This document shows, in pieces, positions 22,681 to 34,290 of a DNA stretch of 64,000 nt (its first letter is position 1; the number at the start of each line of letters is the position of its first letter). The DNA is from Parasponia andersonii (Eukaryota > Streptophyta > Magnoliopsida > Rosales > Cannabaceae): positions 12,298 to 76,297 of the forward strand of contig JXTB01000142.1 in assembly GCA_002914805.1 (NCBI GenBank), written 5' to 3'. A program made the translations under genes and the position numbers. The notes beneath the pieces are model-generated. The model was not told the DNA's origin. It saw only the letters and a list, made by a program, of their open reading frames with translations, and searched no databases.

Positions 22681-22681
22681 N

Positions 22682-22775
22682 GCATATAACCTTCACGGAG
22701 GAGGTCGCATATAATCCTTACGGAGGAGGTCGCATATAATCCTTATGCGACCTTAGGATTTTAGACCGCACAACA
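22682..22775 (-). repeat. outer LTR end fragment
   Basis: Ninety-four bases match the LTR tip: two and a half of the 25-bp units, then gaccgcacaaca, followed by gagtg. The rest of this LTR is absent, and the junction at 22681 is an N. Confidence 0.9.
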
Positions 22776-22780
22776 GAGTG
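22776..22780. repeat. target-site duplication gagtg (upper side)
   Basis: Matches 10996-11000 and directly follows the LTR terminal CA at 22774-22775. Confidence 0.7.
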
Positions 22781-23759
22781 TAAAGTTGTAATTTTTAGTA
22801 ACTATAAAGGCATACCGTGACTTTCTACGTAATTTAAAAGGATAATATAAGAATAAATTCTTTAAAAAGTCATTTATTTTTGTAATTTTTTTAATGTAAA
22901 AATTTGTATTTGTAAGAATGGAAAAACATTGTGAATATTTCAATTTTCATCTTGCGGCACATTTGAACCACTCCTTTTTTCTCGGGTAAAAACGTTGTGT
23001 ACATTAGATAAATAGAGTATTATAAAACCAAATACAGTTGCTAATCCATAAGCTGCCAACCTTATTTGCATCTCAATGAACATGGATTATAGTTTTCTAA
23101 AAAAAATATTAGAACGTGCTTGAAGTTTGTATTTAGTTTTAAAATATTGTTATTATATTCAAACATGAAGAGAGTTAATTTGTGTTTATGGTATATATAA
23201 ACAAAAATACTCAATTTCTTTAATAAAATAGTTATTATTAGCAATAATAACAATTAAATTTCTCACGGATCATTAGCTAATGATTTCTATTTTTTACAAC
23301 CTAAAAATTTTTCATTGCATGACACTAACAATTAAGAGCCTAATCATAAGAAATTAAATTATCTACAGATGATACATAACTTTGGCATTTAAGCTTAGGT
23401 CATACAAACCTAAATATGATAGAGATTGATAAATGATTAATCTCTAAATCATTTAGAGATTCATAATTATAACTTGTGAGTCTAGTCTAGAAAGAAAATG
23501 ACTAAGCGGGTGTTCTGCGTAAAAGAAAAAATAGCTTAAGAATGTTTAAAGTTCATACATTTACAGAAATGTGAGCTCACAAATAGTTAAATATAAGGAA
23601 ATTATAAGTATTTGATAAACTTCACTAATTATTACTCTAGATGATTATATTTATCTCATGGAACATGTATTATAAACTTTTAAATTCTTTTAAGAATGTA
23701 AAGCGGAATCTAAAAATCACCTGGAAAAGAATATAAAGTCCTTCAGATATGATCACGAA
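22781..23759. other. intergenic, AT-rich
   Basis: No ORF or domain is supported. Any 5' part (gag, integrase core) of the copia remnant that follows is not recognisable here. Confidence 0.6.
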
Positions 23760-25690
23760 AGGGAAGGGAATTCTTATGTGACAAATTCCAATTATATATG
23801 ATAGATAATTGGATTCTATCACAATTTTCTATCTAAGTCTATACCAATAACACCAGTTGAGTTGTGCCCTATATGGAAATCAGTCTAAAACATCTTAGGA
23901 TATTTGAATGTTCAACATATGTGATAAAGGAAATGAAAAAAAAAAAATGAAAACACGTACAGAAACATGAATTTTTGTAGGATATTCCAAATGATGCTAA
24001 AGTATTTGTTTCGATAAATGCAATTTTCTAAGAGGAAGATAATTGAAAGATTTTAAGCCCAAAGTAAACTAATCTTAGAAGAAATTTAAGGAGAATCTTT
24101 CCTAAATCAATTTTTATAAAATAAAACATAGTCAATATCACAAGAAGACATTACAACACCTATAAATCGACAATCTAGAAAGCCTCAGCATAGTTGTAGG
24201 GTTGCTAGACAATCAAACAAATATATTAGGTTAGGAAATAATTCAGAACATTCTTCTTGGACCTACAAAAAAGCTATGGAAGACATGGTATAAGCCATTG
24301 GTAAAAGGCTATACAATCCAATATAGACTCTATGTACTCTAACCAAATTTGGACTCTTATAGACTTACCAAATGAATTAAAACCCATAAGTGAGTTTACA
24401 AGAGAAAGGAGAAGTTGATAGAAAAGTAGAAACCTTTAAAGGAAGGTTAGTGGTAAATAGTTATACCTAAAACGAAGGTGTTAATTACAAAAAAAAAAAA
24501 AAATCTTCTCACATGTTGCAATACCTAAGTTTATTCGAAATCTATTTTCCATTTAAAGCTAGTCTCAATGTGACAAATCGATGTCAAGATAACATCCTTA
24601 AATGATAATTTTGATGAAAGTATCTAAATGACACACCCAAGAGATTCATAGAAAGAGGCTAGAAATAGAAAATCTGATTATTGTAGGGATACATTTATTG
24701 ATTCAAGCGAGGATCTTAATGGTAGAACATAAAATTCGATCAAGCAATCAAAAGCTACGCTACGGTTTTGATTAGAGTATTGATGAATCTTGTGTCTATA
24801 AAAGGATAGATGGCTAAAATGTAGTATTCTTAATACTTCATGTTAATAATATCTTAATTATTGGAAATAATATACAAATATTAACAATAGTAAAAGTGTG
24901 TCTAGCAAAACAATTTCGATATCAAGGACTTAGTAAAAACTAATTATATTTATGGTATAAGAGTTATATGAGTTAAAAGAATAAAATAATAACATTATTC
25001 CGAGCTTCATATATTATCTAGATTCTTAGTGCATGATTTCAAGAATAGATTTTACCATTTTGATAAAGCATCAAGTTATCGAGGGATCAATATCTTAAGA
25101 ATAGGCAAGATACGGAATTCATAAAAAGATTTCTTTATGCATTAGTTTTAAAAAGTCTTATTTATGCCACGCTATACATAAGACCTAATAATGTTATACT
25201 AAAGGATTTCTTAATAGATATGAACTAAATTTAGGCTCAAAATATTAGGCTGTACTCAAGCATGTAGTGAAATATCTTTAAAAATAAGACATTATATACT
25301 ATTTAATTTTTGAAAAAAAGCTTGAATCCATAGGTTGCATTGATTCATATTTTCAATCTCACTCTAGAAGATGGATCTCAAATTATATAATTACTCTTAA
25401 GGGTTGAGTCATTACATAATAAAGTATCAAGTGACCTTACACTTAAGAGTCATTACATAATGAAGTATCAAGTAATCTTGCATTGTTGATTCAACGACAT
25501 GCAAAGCTAAAAAAGAAGCTTTATGGCTCCATAAGTTTCTGTCAATCTTGAAATAGTTCCCATTATTGTGGAAATAATCGCATTTTATTGTAGTTACAGC
25601 GAAGTAGTTACCAAATTAAGAGAACCTAAAAGTCTCAAGAAAAGAAAATATATTAAAAAGAAATATCATCTAGTAAGAGAAATTTAGGCA
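23760..25690 (+). mobile_element. decayed Ty1/copia retrotransposon (integrase end, RT, RNase H)
   Basis: Translation in shifting plus frames gives copia landmarks in the right order. The integrase end is at about 23840-24040 (KSIPITPVEL, the HLRIFECSTYV-like segment, DAKVFVSINAIF). RT begins at about 24400 (VETFKGRLVV, then SHVAIPKFIRNL at about 24500). DVKITSLNDNFDESI follows near 24590, WNIKFDQAIKSY near 24720, and the region of the YVDD box near 24840. The RNase H end (REPKSLKKRKYIKKKYHLVREI-like, read at about 25615-25690) closes it. Stops and frameshifts are everywhere. No LTRs are recognised, so only an old pol remnant remains. Confidence 0.75.
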
Positions 25691-27560
25691 CTTATCCTGA
25701 GCTCTGGTTATAAGTTCTAAATTGCTACTATATAAAGCTCATGAGAAGTATTTATGATAGGACTGTTCTATAAAACTAGAATGTATAAAATTCAACAATA
25801 TTTTAGCCAAAGAAGAGATAATAATAGGTTCTAAAATGGGCATGAGTTTTATTTGAATTATTACCTCTCCTAGGCATTATTCTTGATATATAAATTTATT
25901 CAGACATATTTAAATTATTTTCAGTAATATATCATAATTTTTACTTAAAGATTCATCACTCCTATGTGTAAAACACAAAATAAAACTAATACTTAATTAT
26001 TATCATATTTACTTGGCTTATTTCATTTATTATATATTCTTTACTTGATATTTCATCTAAAGTTTTACAGTTACCTAGATTTAAACTTATTTTTTCATGC
26101 AAATATATCCTATCATTGCCTAAAGGATGGAAAAGCCACTATGTGATCAGTTTTATTATTTAATATTATATTTATCTTCATTTTTCATCGAAATCATATT
26201 TATATTAGGCTGCACATTCAGTTCATATAAGACTAAATCTCGTTTCGTGCTAGCTTACGTAGAGTGATTCGACGAAAATTATCAAACCAAAGTCTTTCCT
26301 TGATTCACTCAGTTGTGATCTATTCACTTAGGCTATATCCCTATTTCATGCCAATTCATTTTGGTATAAATTAATAGAACTTACTTTGGCCATACAACCT
26401 GACATAATGTCATATCACAGATGATATATCCACTTAACCATGTTTCATTTCTTAAAGAGATTAGGTATCGCATGCTAAGTGCAATTTTTTTGAAGGTTGG
26501 AAATCTAATCATAGTTTCACCTTCTACACAAAATTTCAATGAAATAGTAATAAAATAAACTTTTCTTAATACTTTGACCCAATAGTTTAATGTGTCAAAA
26601 TCACTAGTTTTCCATAATCTTTCGGTCGATTGTTCATCAGTGTTAAGAATAATATCATGCAATCCTTTTCCAAGTTAAAAGAAGATAGCCAAAATATTGT
26701 GTCATGTATCTTGAATCTTTCAATCCTCTTCTGTTCTCCAAATACTATAGAGAGTGAAATAAAGAAACAAATTAGGCATATACTTCTTTTACTAATATTT
26801 TCTAAAACTGGCAATTTATTGACTACCAAAGTCGTTTCCTCATTCAACACCAAATCCAAATACTAAGATGTTATAAAACCATATATGTTCTCCATCACGA
26901 GCAACTTTAGTTGAAGAAGAAAAACTAGAAATGAGCGAAATTGATCCTAAAGAGAGGAAGGCCTAGGTCAAACTATACTCAATAGGAGTCCTAATTGTTT
27001 GGGATAATTTTTATTTTTTGAAGTCAAAGTCTTAAAATACCTTCCTTGAAAAGTTAATAGGTCCATGATTCCTTAAAAAGATTTTTTAAAACCTTATGAG
27101 AATTTATATAAATACTCCTAAAAGGATAACTGTAAAAATAATTACCCTGAAGTATGACTTTTTGTAATTTAAACAATCTTTTGATTTGTGTAAAATTATA
27201 CTTTTATATTTGAAATTTCTATAGAGTTGTATTTTCTATGTATAAATTAGGTGATTTGTTTTAAGTTTTTTTCAATAGATTTTTTGTATTAGTATGCAAA
27301 AATAAGATATTTTCAATTCAGATTCTGTTTTTAGTGAGAAATTTGTTAATCAATTTATATGTAGAAGATACAAATTTGAAGCGATTTAAAATATAGATGT
27401 ATAATTTTGCACGAGTCAAAAGACATAGTTTAAATTGTAGAAAGGCAATGTTTCAAGATATTTGTTTTTACAGATAAACCTATTCATAAAAGTAACTCTT
27501 GATGCCTAAAAGATTTTTCGAGCTATGCCAAATAGGCACATATACCTTTAAGTAAAAAGA

Positions 27561-27610
<50 letters not shown>

Positions 27611-30600
27611 CCTTTAATTAAACTTTTAATAATTTGCTCTTAATAATCACCCTATCATATTATAATTATAAACCTTAAACATTTTCTATAAGCCTTATAT
27701 TCCCTATTAAATTCTTTTCATAATTGTATTCATTAATGATAAGCTTTAACTATTTTGTATTGTTAAGAAACTTTAACAATCTGGATACATTGGATGTTGA
27801 TATTTTAATGTTTATTAAACAAATTGTTAAAATAAAATTAATAATGTATATTTTATTGAATGATACTTTATCATCTAGGCAAAATTAAAATATGATTTTC
27901 TTCGAGTTTTGTTGTGGCCCTTTTGTTTAGTAGTTCCTATCTGATACAAAAAGAAATAAATAGAAAGTAAAGATATATACCTAGACTAGTAAATACTAAC
28001 TAAGTTGCCTAGAGAATAAACACTACTTGGATTCTAAGCTTGATCCAAATCCTTACCACAAGTAAGACCTGTCGGAGAAAATAAGGTGAGCAAAATTTGC
28101 CCTATAGATATTTTTCTCCATTTTTCATAAACGATTATAATTTATAAAATATATATATGTACAGTTACTTTTGTACAAACTTTCAATAAAGAATTTTATA
28201 AATTTTTTTTAAAAAATATTTTATCCACCAATTCTTATTGCCACAAAAGAAAAACTTTTTTTTAAAATTTAAGTACAACATTATGTAATCAACTCACACA
28301 CACATTTAAATACATATATATATATATGAGCACCAATCCAGTAGGTTTTTTTTTTTTTTACCTATACATATGTATTAATTTGGTCAATGAAAATTTATCA
28401 TGTACTTTTTTATAGTAAACAATAAGAGAGAGAGAAATAGTATTAATGATGTATGTCTTTTCATACACTTCATTATAGTCATTAGATTACTATTAGATGA
28501 TAATCCAACAGCTAAAAAAAATATCTATCCATAGGTAAAAAAACATACTTACTAGATTGGCAATATATATATATATATATATGTATTATATTTATTCTTG
28601 TCCATTGCCTGCCAAGATAGTCTGTGTTGAAAAGACTCTAATAAGGTTTATAGGGTCTTACTCAAGGAATGCAACCATCGGTTACTCTCATGTTACCGCA
28701 ACTTATTCGGACCCTCATATTGTATATAATAATAACATTAAATAAAATACCAACTATGCAGACTTTATCATAATAAAGTAACTCATTCAATCAATTCAAA
28801 GTTTAAAAAATAAATAAAAACAGTAAAGACAATCAAAACAATTTTAACAAGATAGTTTAAAAACTCAATTGAAAATCCCCTACCTCGCGATAACAATCAA
28901 AGTATCCTAAGATGTGATCCTTATACCTTGATGATAATATTAATCGAGCTCCAGATAAATAAAAACCAAATACCAAAATATATATTTTCCAATATTTGCG
29001 TAACACGAAGCTAACTAATGAAAATACTCCTACAATTCCTCGATAAATAATCCTATAGTCTAACTCTCAAAACAAAACCCAAGTGATTTAGAAAATTAGC
29101 AGATTACTAAACCCATCAAAATATAGATAAAAAATTACAAAAACCAACTTTCTATCAATTTGTCAGGATATCCAGATCATCGTCCTAGCAGTCTGGTTAT
29201 AGAACTGCTTGTATGAGTTCACAATCTCTATTTAGAATAATTTAGTCTACATTTCCAAGTGGAAACAACCTTCTAAGCAAGATCAACTTTTATAGGTTGA
29301 TTCTTGCAAATTTTGGCCAAAAATGACCGTTTAGATCTCGAAAATCGCGATTTCTCTCTCCTGATGAAATTTAAATTCTTATAGCATTTCTCACATAAAA
29401 TTTTAACAAAAATCTAAAGTAAAATAGCAGCTAACTAATATTAATTACTCACCAAATTAATCCTCAAACCTCCATTCATAAAGGAAATCACAAATCTGAA
29501 ATCACCCAATAATTTAAAAACTGAAAAAATCAAGAAGTTCAAGAACACTTATCCAATTGATGAGGCTATATTGTATTATCAAATTTTAAAAGCCCTCACA
29601 AGTATTCTTGATCATCAAAATAATCTTCAAAAACTTCCCAAACATAGACATAAGCAATACTATCAAATTCTGTCAAAAAACTATGAAATGAAAGAGTTTT
29701 GATAGAGATTACTTACCTACCACCTAGGAAAATGAGGAGATTTAGATAGTTGATAATAGGCCTACCATCAGCCCTAAAAACCTATTTATAATCAAACATA
29801 GACATGTTAAATAACCTTAGTAAGTGATCATACTACCAAATATTCTAGCCCTTACTATTAAATCATTCTACTTTTTTTTTATCACTCTTAAATCCCAAAA
29901 TAATATAAACAATTAATAAAAATCCCAATTATGGTATCACAAAATTCTGAGTATTGCGTGAGGTTAGAGATTGGAGCCAAATTTGTATTCATTTTAATAT
30001 GGATCAATATGTGGGAGATTTAAAGTAAAAATGAAAGTAGTCTACCAACTTGTTTCGATGAATGTCAATTTTTTTTTTTAAAAAAGAAAAACTCTCTAAT
30101 CATCATGGAATATTACACTCACAAAACGCAAAAACTACACTGATAACAGAAAAGGATGAAAAATTTTATATTAGAGCTTTATGTTTGAAAACCATTTAAT
30201 TATGAAATTGTATATTATTTTAATTAATCCGAGAATTTACTCATTTATTTCTCTTTCGAATTATGCATTTTTTTTGAACAGGTTGAATTTGAAAACATCC
30301 ATATTGATGAAAAATAATTCCAAAAGAGTTTGAAAAGGATTTTAATTTTTAAAGGTAAGAGTTGCTGGAGAAATTTAAAATTGTTAATTATACAATATAA
30401 AATAATGGGTGCAATTATTGGAAATGAAATATCATACATTCAACGAAGGGCATATGATTATATTTTGGTGTTTTTACCTCGGGATAAAAATATGAGAATC
30501 AATTTAGAAAAAAAGGGGAATGCCGCTGGTTTGAAATATAGTCGCTTGTAAAATTATAAATTGAACGAAAAGTCAAAATAAATTACAGTATAATTTTCAG

Positions 30601-30700
30601 CAAAAAAGAAGAAGAAAAAATAAAGTGAATAATTACGTAATTATCCTTGAAAAGAATTTTGTTGATGACTCGATGCCCATTAATACGCCCACTTAAATCA
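25691..30700. other. intergenic, AT-rich, no gene seen
   Basis: Five kilobases with only short, compositionally biased frames, for example two overlapping antisense frames at 26381-26866 that match nothing I know. It contains the AT microsatellite at 27564 and smaller AT runs at 28316-28327 and 28563-28583. Confidence 0.55.
27564..27606. repeat. (AT)n microsatellite, about 21 units
   Basis: Uninterrupted AT dinucleotides, the longest such run in the window. Confidence 0.95.
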
Positions 30701-30835
30701 CCCGTACGAAATTGTGTAGATGAACATCCCTAATCTCGTCACAAACCATGCCACCGCTCTGTACTCTACCCATATGATATCACACACACTTATTCGCTTC
30801 CCGTGCTTGCTGTACAAGCTTCTCTCCTCATAGGG

Positions 30836-30869
30836 TCACCACCACCACCACCACCACCACCACCACCAT
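30836..30869. repeat. (ACC)n then ATC microsatellite upstream of TSL
   Basis: About eleven ACC units followed by ATC units lie 370-400 bp before the TSL start codon, in its promoter or 5' UTR. Confidence 0.9.
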
Positions 30870-31166
30870 CATCATAGTACATAACAAAAATAAACAATTA
30901 AAAAAAAAAAAAAGGAAAAGAAAAGAAAAGGTCAGATTTTTATGTTCTTCCCTGCCTACTTGGTTAGTTTCTTTTCTTTTCTCTCCTTTCTACCCAATTC
31001 AAAACCCTAATTCTCCTTTTTCTCCATCATATATATATATTTTTTTTTTTAAAAAGGAGAAGTAAAATCACCTTGTTTGGTTGCCTAGAAAATCAACATT
31101 TTCTATTAGGGCTTAGCAAAGCTGGAGGAGAAAATTCGGCCCCGACTTTTCTTTCTTCCTTGGCAA

Positions 31167-31178
31167 ATGATCATCTGA
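31167..31178 (+). promoter_or_regulatory. upstream ORF of three codons before TSL
   Basis: ATG ATC ATC TGA ends 56 nt before the TSL ATG in another frame. If it is within the 5' UTR it could modulate translation. Whether it is transcribed is not known from the sequence. Confidence 0.45.
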
Positions 31179-31234
31179 CGGCGCCGGTTATTACACAGTT
31201 TGTCTGGCATTGGCAGATAGAAGAAGCGAAAGCC

Positions 31235-34200
31235 ATGTCGGATGACATGCTCTTACATTTCTCCTCCAACTCTTCCAACCAGTCCGATCAGTCCTTGCCC
31301 ACCAAGATTGCCAAGCTCGAGGCCCGTATGGTTGGCAAGGCCTCTTCCGCCTCTGCCGCTGCCGCTACCGCTGCCGCCGCTGCTGCTGCGCCTGCACAGC
31401 AGCAGGCAACTTGGTCATCTGTCTCATCGGCCATGAAATTCGTCACTGACGAATTGGCTGAACCCTCTACCTCTAGTGACTCCGATGACGATGTAAGCCC
31501 CCTTGATATTGTTAATGTAGATGAATGTATGATTTTTTTTGAATTGTTGTCTTCTGTATTTTGATGAATATATAGGTGACTATGAGTACATTGTCTTTGT
31601 ATTTTATCAGTGAATTGAGGAAACTTTTTGGTGTTGTAGAACCCGGGTTTGAATTTATAAACTTCTCCAGGGGTTCTCAAGGTTGGGGAAGGAGATCAAA
31701 TCAAATTTTGGGGAGATTCATGTTTGGAGTTCGATATCTTATCAAACCTGACCTAGCAATATGCTGGAGTTTCATGGGTCCAAAAGATTGTAGGGTTTGG
31801 GAGAGGACTCAGTTTCAATATCAAGTTTGCAAAAAAGAGCTTGGGGGAATTTCTGGGATATGAAAAAAGTAAGAAATAGAATAGGCTGAGGTTTGAAAAT
31901 TTTATATTCTGCGTAGAAAAGAAATTGGGCACTTCATATCTTTGCTATCATTAATAGATTGATCCTAAGGCCACATTCTTTGAGCCCTGATTTCATATGG
32001 CGTATTGACATTCCCTCTAGAGTTTGATTGTTACATGGTTGTTTGCTTGGGGGGATTAGTAATAAGTTTATAACTTGTGACTTGGTGCATCATGTGTGGA
32101 AAGAATGGTGAAAGTTCCCAAACAGTTATCATCACATTGGACGGTGTCGCAGATTATTATCGAAGATTTGTTTTTTAGAAGGTCTTTAAATGTCCTGCTA
32201 CTTCGATGCTTGTTGTAAAGTTTATTGAATTTGGTTCGAGAATAGAAGTGACATCTTTTTGAGTTGTCCTATTATGGTTATAATTTGAGTTACTTGTTTT
32301 CAGCGAATCAGTTAGGTGGTTGAGGATAAATGTCAACTTGAAAAGAATTTGTAGGGGGAGTGAAGTTTTTGCCCTTTTAGCTGGCTTTTTCATAGAAAGT
32401 TCAAAATATATTCCCATGTTTCGTTTCTTTGTTGAGTTGGAAAATGTTTTGTTGCTATAAGTGCGTCTGTCTCTTCTCTTATTACCATTTGTTAGGTTTT
32501 GTTTTCATTTTTATTCAGCAATCCAAGTTCAGTTTTTATGGGAAATAGTAACATGTTTTATTGTCTTTTAGCGTGTTGAATATTATTCAGATTCAATTTA
32601 TTATTGCTTATCATGGTTAGAATACGATGTGATATGTATATGGGTTCATCATCTTGTAACAGAATGGAGGAGAGTTTCTAATACAAGCAAACACTCAAAA
32701 GCGTCAGAAACTTAAAGAAGATGAAAGCTCAACTGCTTTTGAACATGTTGACGTGAGTTCCTTTTTGGTTACTTAGCTTGGTAATAACTTGTAAGTCAAG
32801 ACTAGATGATTATTTTGTTGACTACCTGTTGCTCACTTATGTAGTCTTTGGTTAATTATATGCTTCTTTTTCGATTATTTTTGTGTTTCTGTATCTTTCA
32901 GCATTAATACAAGTTTTTGTTTGTTATAAAAAAGGAGTTGTGTTTCTGGAAAACTTGTGATACAATGCTTTTTTAATTTCTTAAATTAATTTGATTGATA
33001 TTTTTCTGGTTCTTACAATTGATGTTTGAAGTCCATTGTCAAAACATTTCTTTGTGCCGTCAATAAGATGTGTTCTTGTCCCCACTTTCCTAGAACACAG
33101 ATTACAGATTATGGACTAGAGATTTTTACAAATAAAAATTGCAGGCTGTGGCTGAAGGAAGACAAATCAGTGTGGAAATGGTCGAAACTAAGGCAAATTC
33201 TGATGTAAATAGGAAAAGACATGGTCGTGGTAGAGGGCATTCTGTTTCAGGGCGGGGACGTGGTTCGAAAACTTACGATCAAGCAAGATCACAAATATGT
33301 CCTTCAACAGTTACACCTTCAAATGGTCAGCTTGAGAATTCATATAATAAGGTATATTAGTTTTCTTAGAGCAAATTTTTGGATTGAACTTGTTCGGCTT
33401 TGTAGCTGATATTCTAAATGTTGATTTGCCATGCTGTTGCTGGACTAACCAACTATTTTTTATGTTTCTGTATATATATATAAAAATAAAATTGCATGAA
33501 GAATAAGAGGGAACTAGTCTTTTTAGTAGTAACTTGTGATGAGTTTTTAATTAGAGCCTTCATTTTCCCGTACATCTCTGCCAAACTATCTTCTTTCTTT
33601 CTGTCTTTTGTAACTTGTAGTTGAATGCAATAAACTGCCACCTTACTTGTAGTTAGGCTTTTAGAGCGTTCATTGCTCGCTAATTTTGTCTTTTTTAGTT
33701 GAACGAAGTAGTTATAAGACCAAAGGTAGACTACTGGGGGAGTTTTATAGAGGAATCTTTTTAGGCTCGTATAATAATCTGCAAAAGGGGAAACGTAGTG
33801 CACAAAGTTCCTTATGTTATCATTGTACTCAAGATTTATACAAAACTGATAGTCATTACCTGTTATGTGTTTTCTTATTTATAATAAAATTTCTTTGGAT
33901 TGTTTTTACCCTAAATCTATTTTTTTTTTTCAAGAAGTTTATAATTGTTTTGTTCCTGTAATTGAGTGGCTGATTGTCCTTAACCAACTTATATTTATGC
34001 AGGACAGTAGGTCCAAGGAGCATTTCCGTAATGACAGCCGATCTTCATTTGAGGTGCAATTCCTTGTTTATTTTTCATTCATTTGCGATTTGCGGGAGGA
34101 AAATGAATTTATTATGTTGAAACCAAAAATTTGCAGTTGCAATCTTTGGGTGTTATTTATTTTTTATTTTCATTTTTAATATTTTTTTGTGTGTGTGTGT

Positions 34201-34257
34201 GCATGGTTTTATTAGATAAAAGCATTATAGCCTATCAATATATATACGCATGCATAC

Positions 34258-34290
<33 letters not shown>

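Larger units (their letters stand above)
11003..22775 (-). mobile_element. Tat-lineage Ty3/gypsy LTR retrotransposon, composite or misassembled
   Basis: In minus orientation from high to low coordinate it holds: outer LTR end (22682-22775), N, start of a plus-strand accessory ORF (22680-21556), polypurine tract, complete LTR (20894-21541), primer-binding site, gag, protease, RT, RNase H, second RNase H, integrase, the rest of the plus-strand accessory ORF, an 889-N gap, and an LTR (11003-11659). Gag-pol followed by an extra RNase H, plus an antisense extra ORF between pol and the 3' LTR, is the known plan of plant Tat elements. The outer ends carry a shared gagtg. Many stops make it non-autonomous. 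Confidence 0.88.
30701..31234 (+). promoter_or_regulatory. 5' flank and UTR of TSL
   Basis: Contains CT-rich leader-like sequence at 30960-31030 (cttttctctcc...aaccctaattctcc), an AT run at 31029-31040, and a tiny upstream ORF at 31167-31178. The frame is open upstream of the start codon to 31073 but contains no in-frame ATG. The transcription start cannot be fixed. Confidence 0.5.

Noticed and set aside
26381..26866. Overlapping ORFs on both strands
   Set aside because: No domain, no splice context and no similarity that I recognise. Probably chance in repetitive DNA.
31073..31234. Upstream in-frame extension of TSL
   Set aside because: It begins at TTG, not ATG. The conserved protein start is the ATG at 31235.
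31288..31680. Minus-strand Ala-rich ORF opposite TSL exon 1
   Set aside because: Mirror of the GC-rich poly-Ala coding stretch, with no independent support.
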